Position numbers and translations under genes: made by a program. 64,000 bases of DNA from Lacipirellulaceae bacterium (lineage in GTDB: Bacteria; Planctomycetota; Planctomycetia; Pirellulales; Lacipirellulaceae). The DNA is taken from assembly GCA_040218535.1 (NCBI GenBank), contig JAVJRG010000009.1, positions 124,001 through 188,000 of the forward strand, in the 5' to 3' direction. Positions 8,757 to 17,517 of the stretch are shown here, in pieces. Numbering within the stretch: the stretch's first letter is position 1; every line of letters begins with the position of its first letter. Under the pieces are notes generated by a model. The model ran no database searches, was not told the DNA's origin, and saw only the letters and a program-made list of their open reading frames with translations.

Positions 8757-10547
8757 CTAATACGCTGCCAACGCGAAAGGTGGCAGTTCGCTTGTCCAGC
8801 TTGACTTGGCAAGCTGTGATTTTTGCTTCATCAAAGGTTGAAAAGTGATGCTTCGCATCAGACGGCCACGATTTTGACCCCACCGCTGTGTTACAGCGGA
8901 TAAGTTACTGCCAACTCGCAGCTCATCGATCTCGTGAATTTTCTCACCATGAAAATTGGCTAGGCTTACGCGATCAAACGCAAAATTGCCTCGCAGCCTC
9001 GCTACTGGCTCTGACCGAGAAATCTCTTTCGGCGAGCGAGGATCACGGTAAATCTCCAGCGTGTCACGGTTGTCCGTCCCATACATTATTCTAATCACAA
9101 ATAAGCTGGTTGTCGTACTTTCTATGCCTAGCGAGGGGGCGTTTTCCTTGCGGTAAACGTTTACATTCGAGGTGGCACAATAACCCGCATCTTCATCCCC
9201 ACTGCCGATACATAGGACCCGATTCGCGTTGCCATCGCCGCGGTGGAGCTCAAATCCGTAGAAGTCATCACCCGTCTTGGATACCCTCTGCAGGAAGCTC
9301 AAATAAACGCGTTTTCCGTCACGCCCGATTAACCGGACTCCGTCTTGATTTTCAACTAAGCCCGCGGCGTCGAAAACGCCTCCCACTGAAGTGGCTAGAC
9401 TTCGACGGATCCGATTCTCATGACCGGTAATCGAGGCACGATTCCCCAGCGGCACCATCCCTTCGACGGCTAGACTACCTTTCGCGACACTGTTGGTGTC
9501 TCGGCCCTCGACTTCATCTGCTGCGATACTGAACCACGGACCAGCCCACCCAAAGCCACCATTTTGCGCGGTCAACGGCCCCGCTGGATACGTGAAGCCC
9601 TCGTAAGCCAGGAGCCCGTCGTGGGGGCCCGCTGAAGGAGCCAAGCTGCGGATGAACTTGGCATCGTCAGCTGGAAACTCGGTTACGGTTGTCGAGACGG
9701 GATTTACCCGAATGGCTTCCGCCGCGTTGAGTTGCAATCGTTCCCGGGGCCTGCCACTGCCATCTAGCACGTCGGCTCTGACGAATCCATTGAAGACGTG
9801 AACTTCCGAAGCACCTGAGGCGAGCGCGTGCAAGCCGAACTCGGTACCAACATCAAACAGATCGAGCGTCTGGGTCGCAACACGAAACGAACTGGCACGA
9901 TTCGGAACCACCGCGGCAAGGCGTCCTGAAGACAGCTCGGCGGCGGCTGGGCCGCTGACGACGAAAGAAGCGGGGCCTTCCAGTAGAATAGTCGCGCCAT
10001 CGTCGAAAGTGATTTCCGCCAGCCCTTCGGCAAGCTCAAGCCGCTGGCCAACTTCGAGTTGGTCACCATACCCAACCGCTTCAGCGGACTTCTGCCACAG
10101 GCAGTTGTGAGTTCCAGTAACCCTTGCGACTGCAGTACCAGCAGACTGATTAGCACTCTCTGCTTGGCTAGGACGTTCCAAATCACCGCCGCGTGACGCG
10201 AGCCAGACTCCTGCCGTCACAGCGATCAAAGCCAAGGAAGCTGCAATCGCGACCGTCCAAGCTTGAGGAGTAGGGATGAACTTACTAGCTGCAGGCGAGG
10301 ATAGCTCGACGTGCGGAAGAGTCTCTTGTTGACCGGACTGTCGCATCGCCAAAGAAGGCTCGCTGTAAAGCTCTGCGTGCATGGCCATATAGTTGGCGTA
10401 GGTCGTCCGCGCTTGCGGCTCCTCAAAAAGCCAGCGGTCGAGCAGTTCGCCATCGGCTTCGCTCAGGCAATCGTTGCACAAGTCGCCGAGCATCGTCAGC
10501 AGCTTGTCCTTCGAGTAACTTTGCCTAGTGTTCGGTCGCAGAGTCAT
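8757..10547 (-). CDS. FecR-domain membrane protein, likely anti-sigma partner
   Basis: About 596 residues. The start at 10547 overlaps the sigma-factor stop as ATGA and has AGGAGG 8 nt upstream; an upstream in-frame start would lie inside the sigma gene. The N-terminal 90 residues form a cytoplasmic region with DRWLFEEPQARTTYANYMAMHAEL. One transmembrane helix follows (AWTVAIAASLALIAVTAGVWLA), then a periplasmic FecR domain (GDQLEVGQRLELAEGLAEI...FDDGATILLEGPASF...FDVGTEFGLHA...VFNGFVRA), then a LamG-like beta-sandwich of about 250 residues. This architecture with a translationally coupled ECF sigma gene is common in planctomycetes and verrucomicrobia. It suggests a membrane sensor that holds or releases the sigma factor. 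Confidence 0.88.
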   Translation of the reverse strand: MTLRPNTRQSYSKDKLLTMLGDLCNDCLSEADGELLDRWLFEEPQARTTYANYMAMHAELYSEPSLAMRQSGQQETLPHVELSSPAASKFIPTPQAWTVAIAASLALIAVTAGVWLASRGGDLERPSQAESANQSAGTAVARVTGTHNCLWQKSAEAVGYGDQLEVGQRLELAEGLAEITFDDGATILLEGPASFVVSGPAAAELSSGRLAAVVPNRASSFRVATQTLDLFDVGTEFGLHALASGASEVHVFNGFVRADVLDGSGRPRERLQLNAAEAIRVNPVSTTVTEFPADDAKFIRSLAPSAGPHDGLLAYEGFTYPAGPLTAQNGGFGWAGPWFSIAADEVEGRDTNSVAKGSLAVEGMVPLGNRASITGHENRIRRSLATSVGGVFDAAGLVENQDGVRLIGRDGKRVYLSFLQRVSKTGDDFYGFELHRGDGNANRVLCIGSGDEDAGYCATSNVNVYRKENAPSLGIESTTTSLFVIRIMYGTDNRDTLEIYRDPRSPKEISRSEPVARLRGNFAFDRVSLANFHGEKIHEIDELRVGSNLSAVTQRWGQNRGRLMRSITFQPLMKQKSQLAKSSWTSELPPFALAAY

Positions 10548-11170
10548 AGCAGCCCCTCCTGAGCAATTTTGCGATCGATGCACTCATGAAGCACACGGCG
10601 GATTCGATTCAGTGCTTTATAAACAGTATTCACGGGTCGATCGATTTGCTCGGCTACTGACTTAAAGTTTGTCGTTTCTTCGCTGTAACAGAGTTTGACG
10701 AGTTGCTTGTCGTTCTCGGGAAGTTGCTCAATACAGTGCCGGAGTGCGTCGCGGCGGAACTCCAACAGGTCGGCTCGTCGTGTTGTCTCCTGAGCAACCA
10801 AATCCAAAGTTGCATCGCTTAGCTGAAAACCATGCCGTCGTCCCTGCCGGCGAAACTTCCGAACTTGGTTATGGGCAATCACGCTCGCCCACTTTACAAA
10901 ATCGGTACCTAACTCGAATTGCTCGTAGTTCCGCCAAATCACAACGCTAATCTCTTGGAATACCTCCTCAGCATCCGCTGGGCTCGAAAGCAGCGTCACC
11001 AAATAGGCGAATAACCAGCGATCGTGCTTAGCGAACAGTCTCGCAAAGGCATCCCGGTGCACATCCCCAGGAGAATCAGGCCCCGAAGAGTCGGCCTCCT
11101 GGAAGTATCGCTCTGATCCCGGCTCCGGGACCTCTTCTCTGCCTGCCCCATCCGTGAATTCTTCCGTCAT
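10544..11170 (-). CDS. ECF RNA polymerase sigma factor (planctomycete/verrucomicrobial type)
   Basis: 208 residues from the ATG at 11170, which has GGAG 7 nt upstream. Region 2 is FARLFAKHDRWLFAYLVTLLSSPADAEEVFQEISVVIWRN, with the usual DAEEVFQE core. After a linker, region 4 is LPENDKQLVKLCYSEETTNFKSVAEQIDRPVNTVYKALNRIRRVLHECI, a sigma-70 helix-turn-helix. The 30-residue acidic N-terminal extension (DGAGREEVPEPGSERY) is disordered-looking. It is translationally coupled to the FecR-like gene downstream (4-bp overlap), so the two form a cell-surface signalling pair. The target promoters are not known; surface proteins nearby are plausible candidates. Confidence 0.93.
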   Translation of the reverse strand: MTEEFTDGAGREEVPEPGSERYFQEADSSGPDSPGDVHRDAFARLFAKHDRWLFAYLVTLLSSPADAEEVFQEISVVIWRNYEQFELGTDFVKWASVIAHNQVRKFRRQGRRHGFQLSDATLDLVAQETTRRADLLEFRRDALRHCIEQLPENDKQLVKLCYSEETTNFKSVAEQIDRPVNTVYKALNRIRRVLHECIDRKIAQEGLL

Positions 11171-11467
11171 GTGAAGGCTCCAACTGTCCTTGCAAACGTT
11201 GTCACGAGAAACGCTGCCACCAGGAAAAAGAGCCCCATTCTTGAGGTGGAACCGTAGCCGTGGAGACAAGCCTGCGTATAAGTAAGGCGCTGAGCCATCG
11301 ATTTTGGTATGAAGAAATCTTCACAACCTGGGATTTTAAGCCTCCCACACACGCCGAAACAACGTAAGCGATTGCAACCAAATAGTTTGCAACAATTCAC
11401 ATCCGGCTGATTTTTATCTTGATTTCCCCCCGAAACGCTAGCCCCCCCAAATCTAGAGCCCCCCCAA
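11171..11467. other. Divergent intergenic region between the sigma gene and prpD
   Basis: 297 bp that must hold promoters for both directions. The part next to prpD contains three C runs: six Cs at about 11426-11431 and seven Cs at 11442-11448 and 11459-11465. The last two are in a near-tandem duplication (CTAG, optional AG, CCCCCCC, AAAT). No Shine-Dalgarno sequence is visible before the prpD ATG. I see no small gene or hairpin here. Confidence 0.6.
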
Positions 11468-12985
11468 ATGAAGACCCATCAAGTACGAGTGAGCCCCTCA
11501 GCAGAGCATCTGCCCCGCGAGCAGCAACTTGCCTGGAAACTGGCCGAATTGGCAAGTGAGGACGTTGCCGTTGACCCGGAAGCCGCGGAAATGGTGGCCA
11601 ATCGGGTGATCGACAATGCGGCGGTCGCCATTGCCGCGGTGAATCGCCCGCCGGTGGCCCATGCCCGTGCTCAAGCGCTTGCTCATCCCCGGAGCGATGG
11701 CCGAAGCGGTGCATGTCTGTTCGGGATCGACAACACCCAGCACTTTGACGCGGAGTGGGCCGCTTGGGCGAATGGCACTGCCGTGCGCGAACTCGACATG
11801 CACGACACTTTTCTGGCGGCTGACTATTCTCACCCTGGTGACAACATCCCTCCATTACTGGCGGTTGCTCAACAGTGCGGTTGCGATGGTGCCGCTTTGG
11901 TTCGCGGGCTAATCGCGGCGTACGAGATTCATGTCACGCTGGTGAAAGGCATCTGCCTCCACAAACACAAGAAAGATCACATTGCGCACCTCTGCCCGGC
12001 GCAAGCGGCAGGGATTGGGGCGATGCTCGGATTGCCCACCGAAACCATCTACCAAGCAATCCAACAGGCGGTGCATGTCTCGTTTTCAACCCGCCAATCA
12101 CGTAAGGGTGAAATCTCCAGTTGGAAAGCCTACGCCCCTGCCCACGCTGGCAAGCTCGCAATTGAAGCCGTGGACCGCGCCATGCGTGGCGAAGGCAGCC
12201 CTTCGCCCATCTACGAAGGTGAGGACAGCGTGCTTGCCTACATGCTCGACGGCAAGCAGTCCAATTATAAAGTGCCGCTACCAGAAAGAGGAGAACCGAG
12301 AACTGCGATCCTTGAAACCTACACCAAAGAGCACTCTGCGGAGTACCAAGCGCAGGCCCTCATCGACTTGGCTTTCAAATTACGCGAGAAGATCACCGAC
12401 TGGGAATCGATCAAGCGCGTCACGATTCACACAAGTCACCACACGCACTACGTGATTGGCACGGGAGCGGGTGATCCCCAAAAGTCCGATCCAAACGCTT
12501 CACGCGAAACGCTCGATCACAGCATCATGTACATCTTCACCGTTGCGCTGCAGGATGGCCGTTGGCACCATGTGGATAGCTACACACCAGAACGTGCGAG
12601 CAGGCCCGACACGGTAAGCCTTTGGCAAAAGATCGAAACGCGCGAAGACCCACACTGGACCGAGCGGTACCACGCGATTGATCCCAAAGAAAAAGCCTTT
12701 GGCGGGCGTGTCGAAATCGAATTCGAGAACGGCGAGAAACTCGTCGATGAGTTGGCCGTTGCGAACGCGCATTGCTACGGCGCGAAACCGTTCGGACGTG
12801 CGGACTACATCAACAAATTTGGTACACTAACCGAAGGCTCGATCGAATCCGCTGAGCAGACACGCTTCCTTCAGCTTTGCCAGCGATTGCCCGAGCTTAC
12901 CGCGGAAGAGATTCGACAACTCAACGTCCAACTCGATCCCGATTCGCTAACGCACGCTGAGCGTGACGCGAAAGGAATTTTTTGA
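11468..12985 (+). CDS. prpD: 2-methylcitrate dehydratase (MmgE/PrpD family)
   Basis: 505 residues, the usual PrpD length. It begins [26 protein letters not shown] and contains the family blocks [95 protein letters not shown] and [15 protein letters not shown]. It dehydrates 2-methylcitrate to 2-methylaconitate in propionyl-CoA breakdown. It is the first gene of prpD-prpB-prpC and overlaps prpB by one base (TGATG). The ATG directly follows a C7-AA run with no ribosome site, unlike its neighbours. No acnD, prpF or prpE gene is present nearby, so the hydration step and propionate activation must be encoded elsewhere. Confidence 0.93.
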   Translation: MKTHQVRVSPSAEHLPREQQLAWKLAELASEDVAVDPEAAEMVANRVIDNAAVAIAAVNRPPVAHARAQALAHPRSDGRSGACLFGIDNTQHFDAEWAAWANGTAVRELDMHDTFLAADYSHPGDNIPPLLAVAQQCGCDGAALVRGLIAAYEIHVTLVKGICLHKHKKDHIAHLCPAQAAGIGAMLGLPTETIYQAIQQAVHVSFSTRQSRKGEISSWKAYAPAHAGKLAIEAVDRAMRGEGSPSPIYEGEDSVLAYMLDGKQSNYKVPLPERGEPRTAILETYTKEHSAEYQAQALIDLAFKLREKITDWESIKRVTIHTSHHTHYVIGTGAGDPQKSDPNASRETLDHSIMYIFTVALQDGRWHHVDSYTPERASRPDTVSLWQKIETREDPHWTERYHAIDPKEKAFGGRVEIEFENGEKLVDELAVANAHCYGAKPFGRADYINKFGTLTEGSIESAEQTRFLQLCQRLPELTAEEIRQLNVQLDPDSLTHAERDAKGIF

Positions 12986-13878
12986 TGTCTGCAGCGAAGA
13001 AGACCGCCGACGAAAAACGCAGAGGGTTCCGACAGAAGCTAGCGAGTGGCGAGCTGCTGCGATTTCCCGGTGCGTTTTCACCGTTGGTGGCCATGCTGAT
13101 CGAGGAGATCGGCTTCGAAGGCGTTTACATCTCGGGCGCCGCTCTCTCGGCGGACCTTGGGTTGCCCGACATCGGGCTAACAACGCTGACCGAAGTCACT
13201 GAGCGTTCGCAAGCAATCGCCCGCATGACTGCGCTTCCTGTGATCGTTGACATCGACACGGGGTTCGGCGAGCCGGCAAATGTCGTTCGCACCGTCGAGT
13301 CAATGGAAGCCGCCGGGTTATGCGGTTGCCATCTCGAAGACCAGCAATTTCCCAAACGGTGCGGTCATCTCGACAACAAACAATTGGTGCCCGCCGACGA
13401 GATGGTCCGCAAAGTGAAAGCGGCCTTTGAGGCCAAAACTGACGAGAACTTTTTGATCATCGCCCGCACCGACGCCCGCGGCGTGGAAGGACTCGACGCG
13501 GCAATCGAGCGAGCAAAGCAGTATATCGACGCAGGCGCGGAGATGATCTTCCCCGAAGCCCTCAAAGACGAGAAAGAATTCGCCGTATTCCGTGAAGCGG
13601 TTGATGTCCCTCTGATGGCTAATATGACGGAGTTTGGCAAGTCGGCATTACTTACGACTGAACAGCTTTCCAATCTCGGCTACAACTTGGTGATCTATCC
13701 CGTCACGGCATTACGGCTTGCCATGCAGGCAATTGAGTCGGGCTTTCGCAAGTTGGCCGAAGAAGGAACCCAGCAGTCAATCGTCGAAAACATGCAAACC
13801 CGTGCTCGGCTCTACGAGTTATTGAAGTACCAATCCTACGCTGAGATTGATCAGGAACTGTTCAACTTCAAGCTTTAG
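12985..13878 (+). CDS. prpB: Methylisocitrate lyase
   Basis: 297 residues from the ATG at 12985, which shares one base with the prpD stop and has AAGGAA upstream. It is a member of the isocitrate lyase/PEP mutase superfamily. Visible features are GAFSPLVAMLIEEIGFEGVYISGAALSADLG, the metal-binding VIVDIDTGFGE, HLEDQQFPKRCGH with the catalytic Cys at about 126, IIARTDARGVEGLDAAIERA and MANMTEFGKS. It cleaves 2-methylisocitrate to pyruvate and succinate, the carbon-yielding step of the methylcitrate cycle. Translation is coupled to prpD. A spacer of about 130 bp with a REP-like hairpin separates it from prpC. The KRCGH motif and gene context distinguish it from isocitrate lyase. Confidence 0.94.
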   Translation: MSAAKKTADEKRRGFRQKLASGELLRFPGAFSPLVAMLIEEIGFEGVYISGAALSADLGLPDIGLTTLTEVTERSQAIARMTALPVIVDIDTGFGEPANVVRTVESMEAAGLCGCHLEDQQFPKRCGHLDNKQLVPADEMVRKVKAAFEAKTDENFLIIARTDARGVEGLDAAIERAKQYIDAGAEMIFPEALKDEKEFAVFREAVDVPLMANMTEFGKSALLTTEQLSNLGYNLVIYPVTALRLAMQAIESGFRKLAEEGTQQSIVENMQTRARLYELLKYQSYAEIDQELFNFKL

Positions 13879-13925
13879 AATGTGTTTGAAATTCGGGAAC
13901 CGACCGCGAAGCGGTACCTTAAGTT

Positions 13926-13961
13926 CCCTCTCCCGCTTTCGGGAGAGGGTTAGGGTGAGGG
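13926..13961. repeat. REP-like palindrome between prpB and prpC
   Basis: A perfect 10-bp stem (CCCTCTCCCG at 13926-13935 pairing with 13940-13949) has a 4-nt loop and is followed by TTAGGGTGAGGG. This arrangement resembles dispersed REP elements found between genes in many bacteria. It could also attenuate transcription into prpC, but no T run follows. Confidence 0.7.
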
Positions 13962-14008
13962 CAATAAATCAATAACAGCCGAAATTAAGTTTCTCCAACG
14001 AGTTACCC

Positions 14009-15148
14009 ATGTCAGCACCTGACCGATTCGTCGCCAAGAAAGGCCTGGAGGGCGTCGTCTTCGACACGACCGCCGTCTCGCACGTTCTCCCTGAGCAAAA
14101 GTCGCTCTATTACCGCGGCTATCCCGTGCACGAGTTGGCTGAAAATTGCGAGTTCGAAGAAGTTGCCTACCTCTTGCTCTACGGTGAATTGCCGACGCAG
14201 TCGCAGCTTACTGACTTTAGCGAGCAGGAGCGAAGCTCGCGCAGTTTGAGCGAAGGGCTACAGAAAGTCATCGAACAGTTCCCAGCCGACGGCCACCCCA
14301 TGGATGCCGTGAGGACGGGAGTCAGCTACTTGGGGATGGAACCAGATTTCGCCGGCGCTGACACGCCTGAGTCCGCCATCCGAAAAGGGATTGGACTCAT
14401 CGCGAAGATTCCAAGTATCATCGCCACCGCTCAACGCGTGCGGCGCAACCAAGAACCGATCGCTCCGCGAGACGACCTTTCCATCGCAGCCAACTTCTTC
14501 CACATGTGCCAAGGCGAAGTTCCTGAGCCCGAGTTGGTGAAAGCGTTCGACGGAGCCATGACGCTCTACGCGGAACACGGCTTCAACGCATCGACCTTCA
14601 CCGCGCGGGTCATCGTTTCCACGCTTTCCGACTTGTGCGGAGCGGTCAGTGGCGCGATTGCCGCGCTCAAGGGTTCTTTGCACGGCGGCGCCAACGAAGC
14701 GGTGATGCATCTGCTCGAAGAGATCGTCTCCGAAGAGCGTGCCCTGCCCTGGCTCGAAGAAGCGCTCGCCAGCAAACGCAAAATCATGGGCTTCGGCCAC
14801 CGCGTTTATCGCAACGGCGACTCTCGCGTCCCCACGATGAGCAAGTACCGCGATCAGCTCGCTGAACTCAAGGGCGGCCAGAAGTGGCTAGAGATATCCC
14901 GCATCCTCGAAACGGAAATGGTCGCTCGCAAGAACATCCACCCCAACCTCGATTTCCCCGCCGGCCCGGCGTACTACCTCATGGGTTTCGAGATTGATCT
15001 GTTCACGCCCATCTTCGTCATGGCTCGCGTCGCCGGGTGGACGGCTCATGTGGCGGAGCAACTCACGGAGAATCGACTCGTTCGACCACTTGCAGATTAT
15101 GTGGGGGCGGAGCCGCGGTCGGTAGTGGAGATTGGTGCGCGAGGTTAG
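14009..15148 (+). CDS. prpC: 2-methylcitrate synthase / citrate synthase family
   Basis: 379 residues, the length of the short (type II-like) citrate synthases that include PrpC. The N-terminal GLEGVVFDTTAVSHV...LYYRGYPVHELAENCEFEEVAYLLLYGELP is typical. The catalytic triad is intact: His225 in SLHGGANE, His264 in GFGHRVYRNGDSR (the citrate synthase signature) and Asp315 in NLDFPAGP. It condenses propionyl-CoA (or acetyl-CoA) with oxaloacetate. Placement directly after prpD and prpB argues for methylcitrate synthase rather than the housekeeping citrate synthase. Sequence alone cannot exclude dual activity. Confidence 0.92.
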   Translation: MSAPDRFVAKKGLEGVVFDTTAVSHVLPEQKSLYYRGYPVHELAENCEFEEVAYLLLYGELPTQSQLTDFSEQERSSRSLSEGLQKVIEQFPADGHPMDAVRTGVSYLGMEPDFAGADTPESAIRKGIGLIAKIPSIIATAQRVRRNQEPIAPRDDLSIAANFFHMCQGEVPEPELVKAFDGAMTLYAEHGFNASTFTARVIVSTLSDLCGAVSGAIAALKGSLHGGANEAVMHLLEEIVSEERALPWLEEALASKRKIMGFGHRVYRNGDSRVPTMSKYRDQLAELKGGQKWLEISRILETEMVARKNIHPNLDFPAGPAYYLMGFEIDLFTPIFVMARVAGWTAHVAEQLTENRLVRPLADYVGAEPRSVVEIGARG

Positions 15149-15274
15149 TTGACGAAATAGCTCAAGGTCAATCGATCTCCGGGACACCACTGCTGTGGGA
15201 GTTGCTAGTCCGCAGAGAAGTTAAGCCAGAGAAGCTGTGGAAGAAATCTCTAAGTGGTTGTATTGGAGGTGAGC

Positions 15275-15679
15275 ATGGGAATTCATGAAGCAGAGGCCGC
15301 GATGCTGAAGCTTGAATCGGCGAAATGCTCGTTTGATTATGGCAGGACCGCGTACTATCGCGAGAAAGTCCGAGACTTTGTCGAAAGCAAGAATGCGTCT
15401 TTTCCTGGTACGCCAGTATTTTACGATTTGTCTCAGGGAAGAACTGAGTTGCCAAAACATCTTGGTGACCGGATCGAACAATGGATGGCGAACCATCCCA
15501 ATTACTCACCATACATGAGAACGTTTGCAAGAAACTACCTGATTAGCCTACTGGATGACGAGTGCGATGCGACTGTGTATGGTCACCTTACTGAATGCGC
15601 CTGCGAAGGAGGCGATTTTTATTTGGAGACTGGTGTGATCTACTTGCGCGATGTAACAGCAGTTTCGACGATTGGCTGA
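15275..15679 (+). CDS. Hypothetical protein
   Basis: 134 residues from the ATG at 15275, which has GGAGG 5 nt upstream; an in-frame start 21 nt earlier lacks a ribosome site. I do not recognise the family. It has no signal peptide or transmembrane helix and looks like a small soluble cytoplasmic protein. The N-terminal half contains FDYGRTAYYREKVRDFVESK, and the C-terminal half is acidic and has several cysteines (DDECDATVYGHLTECACEGGDF). It stands alone between prpC and a convergent amidohydrolase gene, 126 bp after prpC. Its ribosome site supports it being a real gene; its function is unknown. Confidence 0.65.
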   Translation: MGIHEAEAAMLKLESAKCSFDYGRTAYYREKVRDFVESKNASFPGTPVFYDLSQGRTELPKHLGDRIEQWMANHPNYSPYMRTFARNYLISLLDDECDATVYGHLTECACEGGDFYLETGVIYLRDVTAVSTIG

Positions 15680-15729
15680 AGCTTTTAGGTCTGTGATTGA
15701 AATCGTCGGCTGCCACCTCTAAGGCCTCC

Positions 15730-17373
15730 TCACTCACCACCCTTCCGAAGCGCCCGGCCCGCAGTAACTCTAGTCAGCTTGCCGTCATCAATTGCTAACT
15801 GGCCGTTGACCAAGACGAACTTCACCCCCGTGGAGACTTCAAAGGGCGACTGATACGTTGCCCGATCGCGAAACTCGTCGGGAGCGAATACGACGACGTC
15901 GGCGTAAGTGCCCGGCTTGAGTGTGCCGCGATCACTGAGGCCGAGGATCTCGGCGGGCAAACTGGTCGAGCTGCGGATCGCCTGTTCCATCGTGACGACT
16001 TGCTCTTCTAAGGCGAACCGCCCAATTTTTCTTGGGAAGGTACCAAAGCTGCGCGGGTGAGGGTTGGTGCCGTCGGCGATCTTCACGCTTCCATCCGAGG
16101 CCGTCGCGACCCAGGGCAACGTCATGGCGTAGTAAAGGTCGCGATCGTCCATGCTGAAACTCACGCCTTGTTGGTCACTCGATCGTAGAATGTCGATCGC
16201 CACCTCTACGGGCTCGCGTTTCTCTTCCTTGGCAATTTCGCTGATCAACTTACCAACCCACTCGGGATGTTCCGGGCAACTGGCGACCATGATGGGGCCA
16301 CGGCCTTCGAGGGCATCGCTGATGAGCTGGCGGAGGCGTTGGTTTTCTGCGGGATCATCCAGCTTTTTTCTGATCGCAGCGTTTCCGCCTTCCCGCTCTT
16401 TATCGGGGAGCAACATCGCACTAATCGAAGTACTGCTGGCGTTGTAGGGATATTGATCGGCAGTAACGCGAAGACCCTCGTCACGTGCTTCATTGATAAG
16501 TGCCGCCGCCGCGCGCAACTTGCCCCAGTTTCGTTTCTGGCTCGCCTTGAGGTGCGAAATGTGAACGGGGAGATCAGCGCCTCGTCCTATGTCGAGCGCC
16601 TCCTGAATGGCTTCAAGCAGTTGGTCCCCTTCGTTACGCATGTGGCTGGCGTAGATGCCACCTTCCTCGCCAACCGCTTTGGCGATGGCGATCAGCTCGT
16701 CGGTGGTGGCGAAGCTGCCCGGCACGTATTGCAGCCCCGTCGACATGCCCCACGCGCCGGCTTGCATGCCTTGCCGTGCTAGTTCCTGCATCTTGGCAAG
16801 CTCTTTGTCGGTGGGAGCCCGTCGTGACTGACCAATCACTTTATCACGCAACGAGCCTTGGGGAATGAGATGGGCCACATTGACGCCGGCCGGTTTTTGC
16901 TGGATCGCTTGATAATACTCCTCAACATCAACCGCTCCACCTCCGCAATTGCCAGTGACAATGGTGGTGCAGCCTTGCGTCAGGTAGCAGGCGGCCTCGC
17001 GCAGACCGTCAGCCACGATACGCCTTGACTTCTTGTCAGCGCCCTTGCTGCCCTGGGAGTCGTCGCCAATCATCGCATCGCTGTGATTGTGTAAATCGAT
17101 AAACCCAGGCGCGACGACCAGCCCCTGGCAGTCGATCGTGCGATCGATGTCCCCACGCTCAAACTGACCAACGGCAACGATCCTGTCACCGGCAATCGCC
17201 ACATCGCCCCGCTTACCGTCACTTCCCGTCCCGTCGACGATCAGGCCATTTTCGAGCAAAACATCCGCGTCAACTTTCGCATGAGCTTGCCCGAGGATGC
17301 TAAGAGAGAAGACAACTTGTAACGCGAAGACGACAAGCTTCGCTTTAGACGATTGAAGGACGTAAGAAAGCAT
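15730..17373 (-). CDS. D-aminoacylase / N-acyl-D-amino-acid deacylase family amidohydrolase, exported
   Basis: About 547 residues from the ATG at 17373 (AGGGA upstream). A signal peptide (VVFALQVVFSLSILGQAHA) places it in the periplasm. The amidohydrolase fold starts with VLLENGLIVDGTGSDGKRGDVAIAGDRI and has the metal-binding GFIDLHNHSD motif. Next come CTTIVTGNCGGG, YASHMRNEGDQLLEAI, VHISHLKAS and ADQYPYNASSTSISAMLLP, the pattern of D-aminoacylases/dihydroorotase-like enzymes, and it ends with the conserved GTLKPGTYADVVVFAPDEF. It probably releases D-amino acids from N-acyl derivatives, for example from peptidoglycan or protein debris. It is the last gene of the minus-strand run starting at 24.3 kb; a 144-bp gap precedes it. 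Substrate is inferred from family only. Confidence 0.88.
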   Translation of the reverse strand: MLSYVLQSSKAKLVVFALQVVFSLSILGQAHAKVDADVLLENGLIVDGTGSDGKRGDVAIAGDRIVAVGQFERGDIDRTIDCQGLVVAPGFIDLHNHSDAMIGDDSQGSKGADKKSRRIVADGLREAACYLTQGCTTIVTGNCGGGAVDVEEYYQAIQQKPAGVNVAHLIPQGSLRDKVIGQSRRAPTDKELAKMQELARQGMQAGAWGMSTGLQYVPGSFATTDELIAIAKAVGEEGGIYASHMRNEGDQLLEAIQEALDIGRGADLPVHISHLKASQKRNWGKLRAAAALINEARDEGLRVTADQYPYNASSTSISAMLLPDKEREGGNAAIRKKLDDPAENQRLRQLISDALEGRGPIMVASCPEHPEWVGKLISEIAKEEKREPVEVAIDILRSSDQQGVSFSMDDRDLYYAMTLPWVATASDGSVKIADGTNPHPRSFGTFPRKIGRFALEEQVVTMEQAIRSSTSLPAEILGLSDRGTLKPGTYADVVVFAPDEFRDRATYQSPFEVSTGVKFVLVNGQLAIDDGKLTRVTAGRALRKGGE

Positions 17374-17517
17374 CACTGATTCCCTGCAAAGTGAGAAAGT
17401 TGACTTCCACACCAACATTCTAAACTTCTGTGAAAAGCAGAAGAACTACGCGTTGCGCATTTCTCTCTCGGAAGCACGATCAAAAGCGGCGTCAGTAAAT
17501 CTCTGATCTGCTAGGTT

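Noticed and set aside
11670-11690. CAAGCGCTTG palindrome resembling the LacI operator
   Set aside because: It lies deep in the prpD coding region, lacks the outer TG/TTCA bases of the motif, and is explained by Ala-Leu-type codons.
14258-14800. 180-residue open frame antisense to prpC
   Set aside because: Overlaps conserved citrate synthase codons; no independent support.
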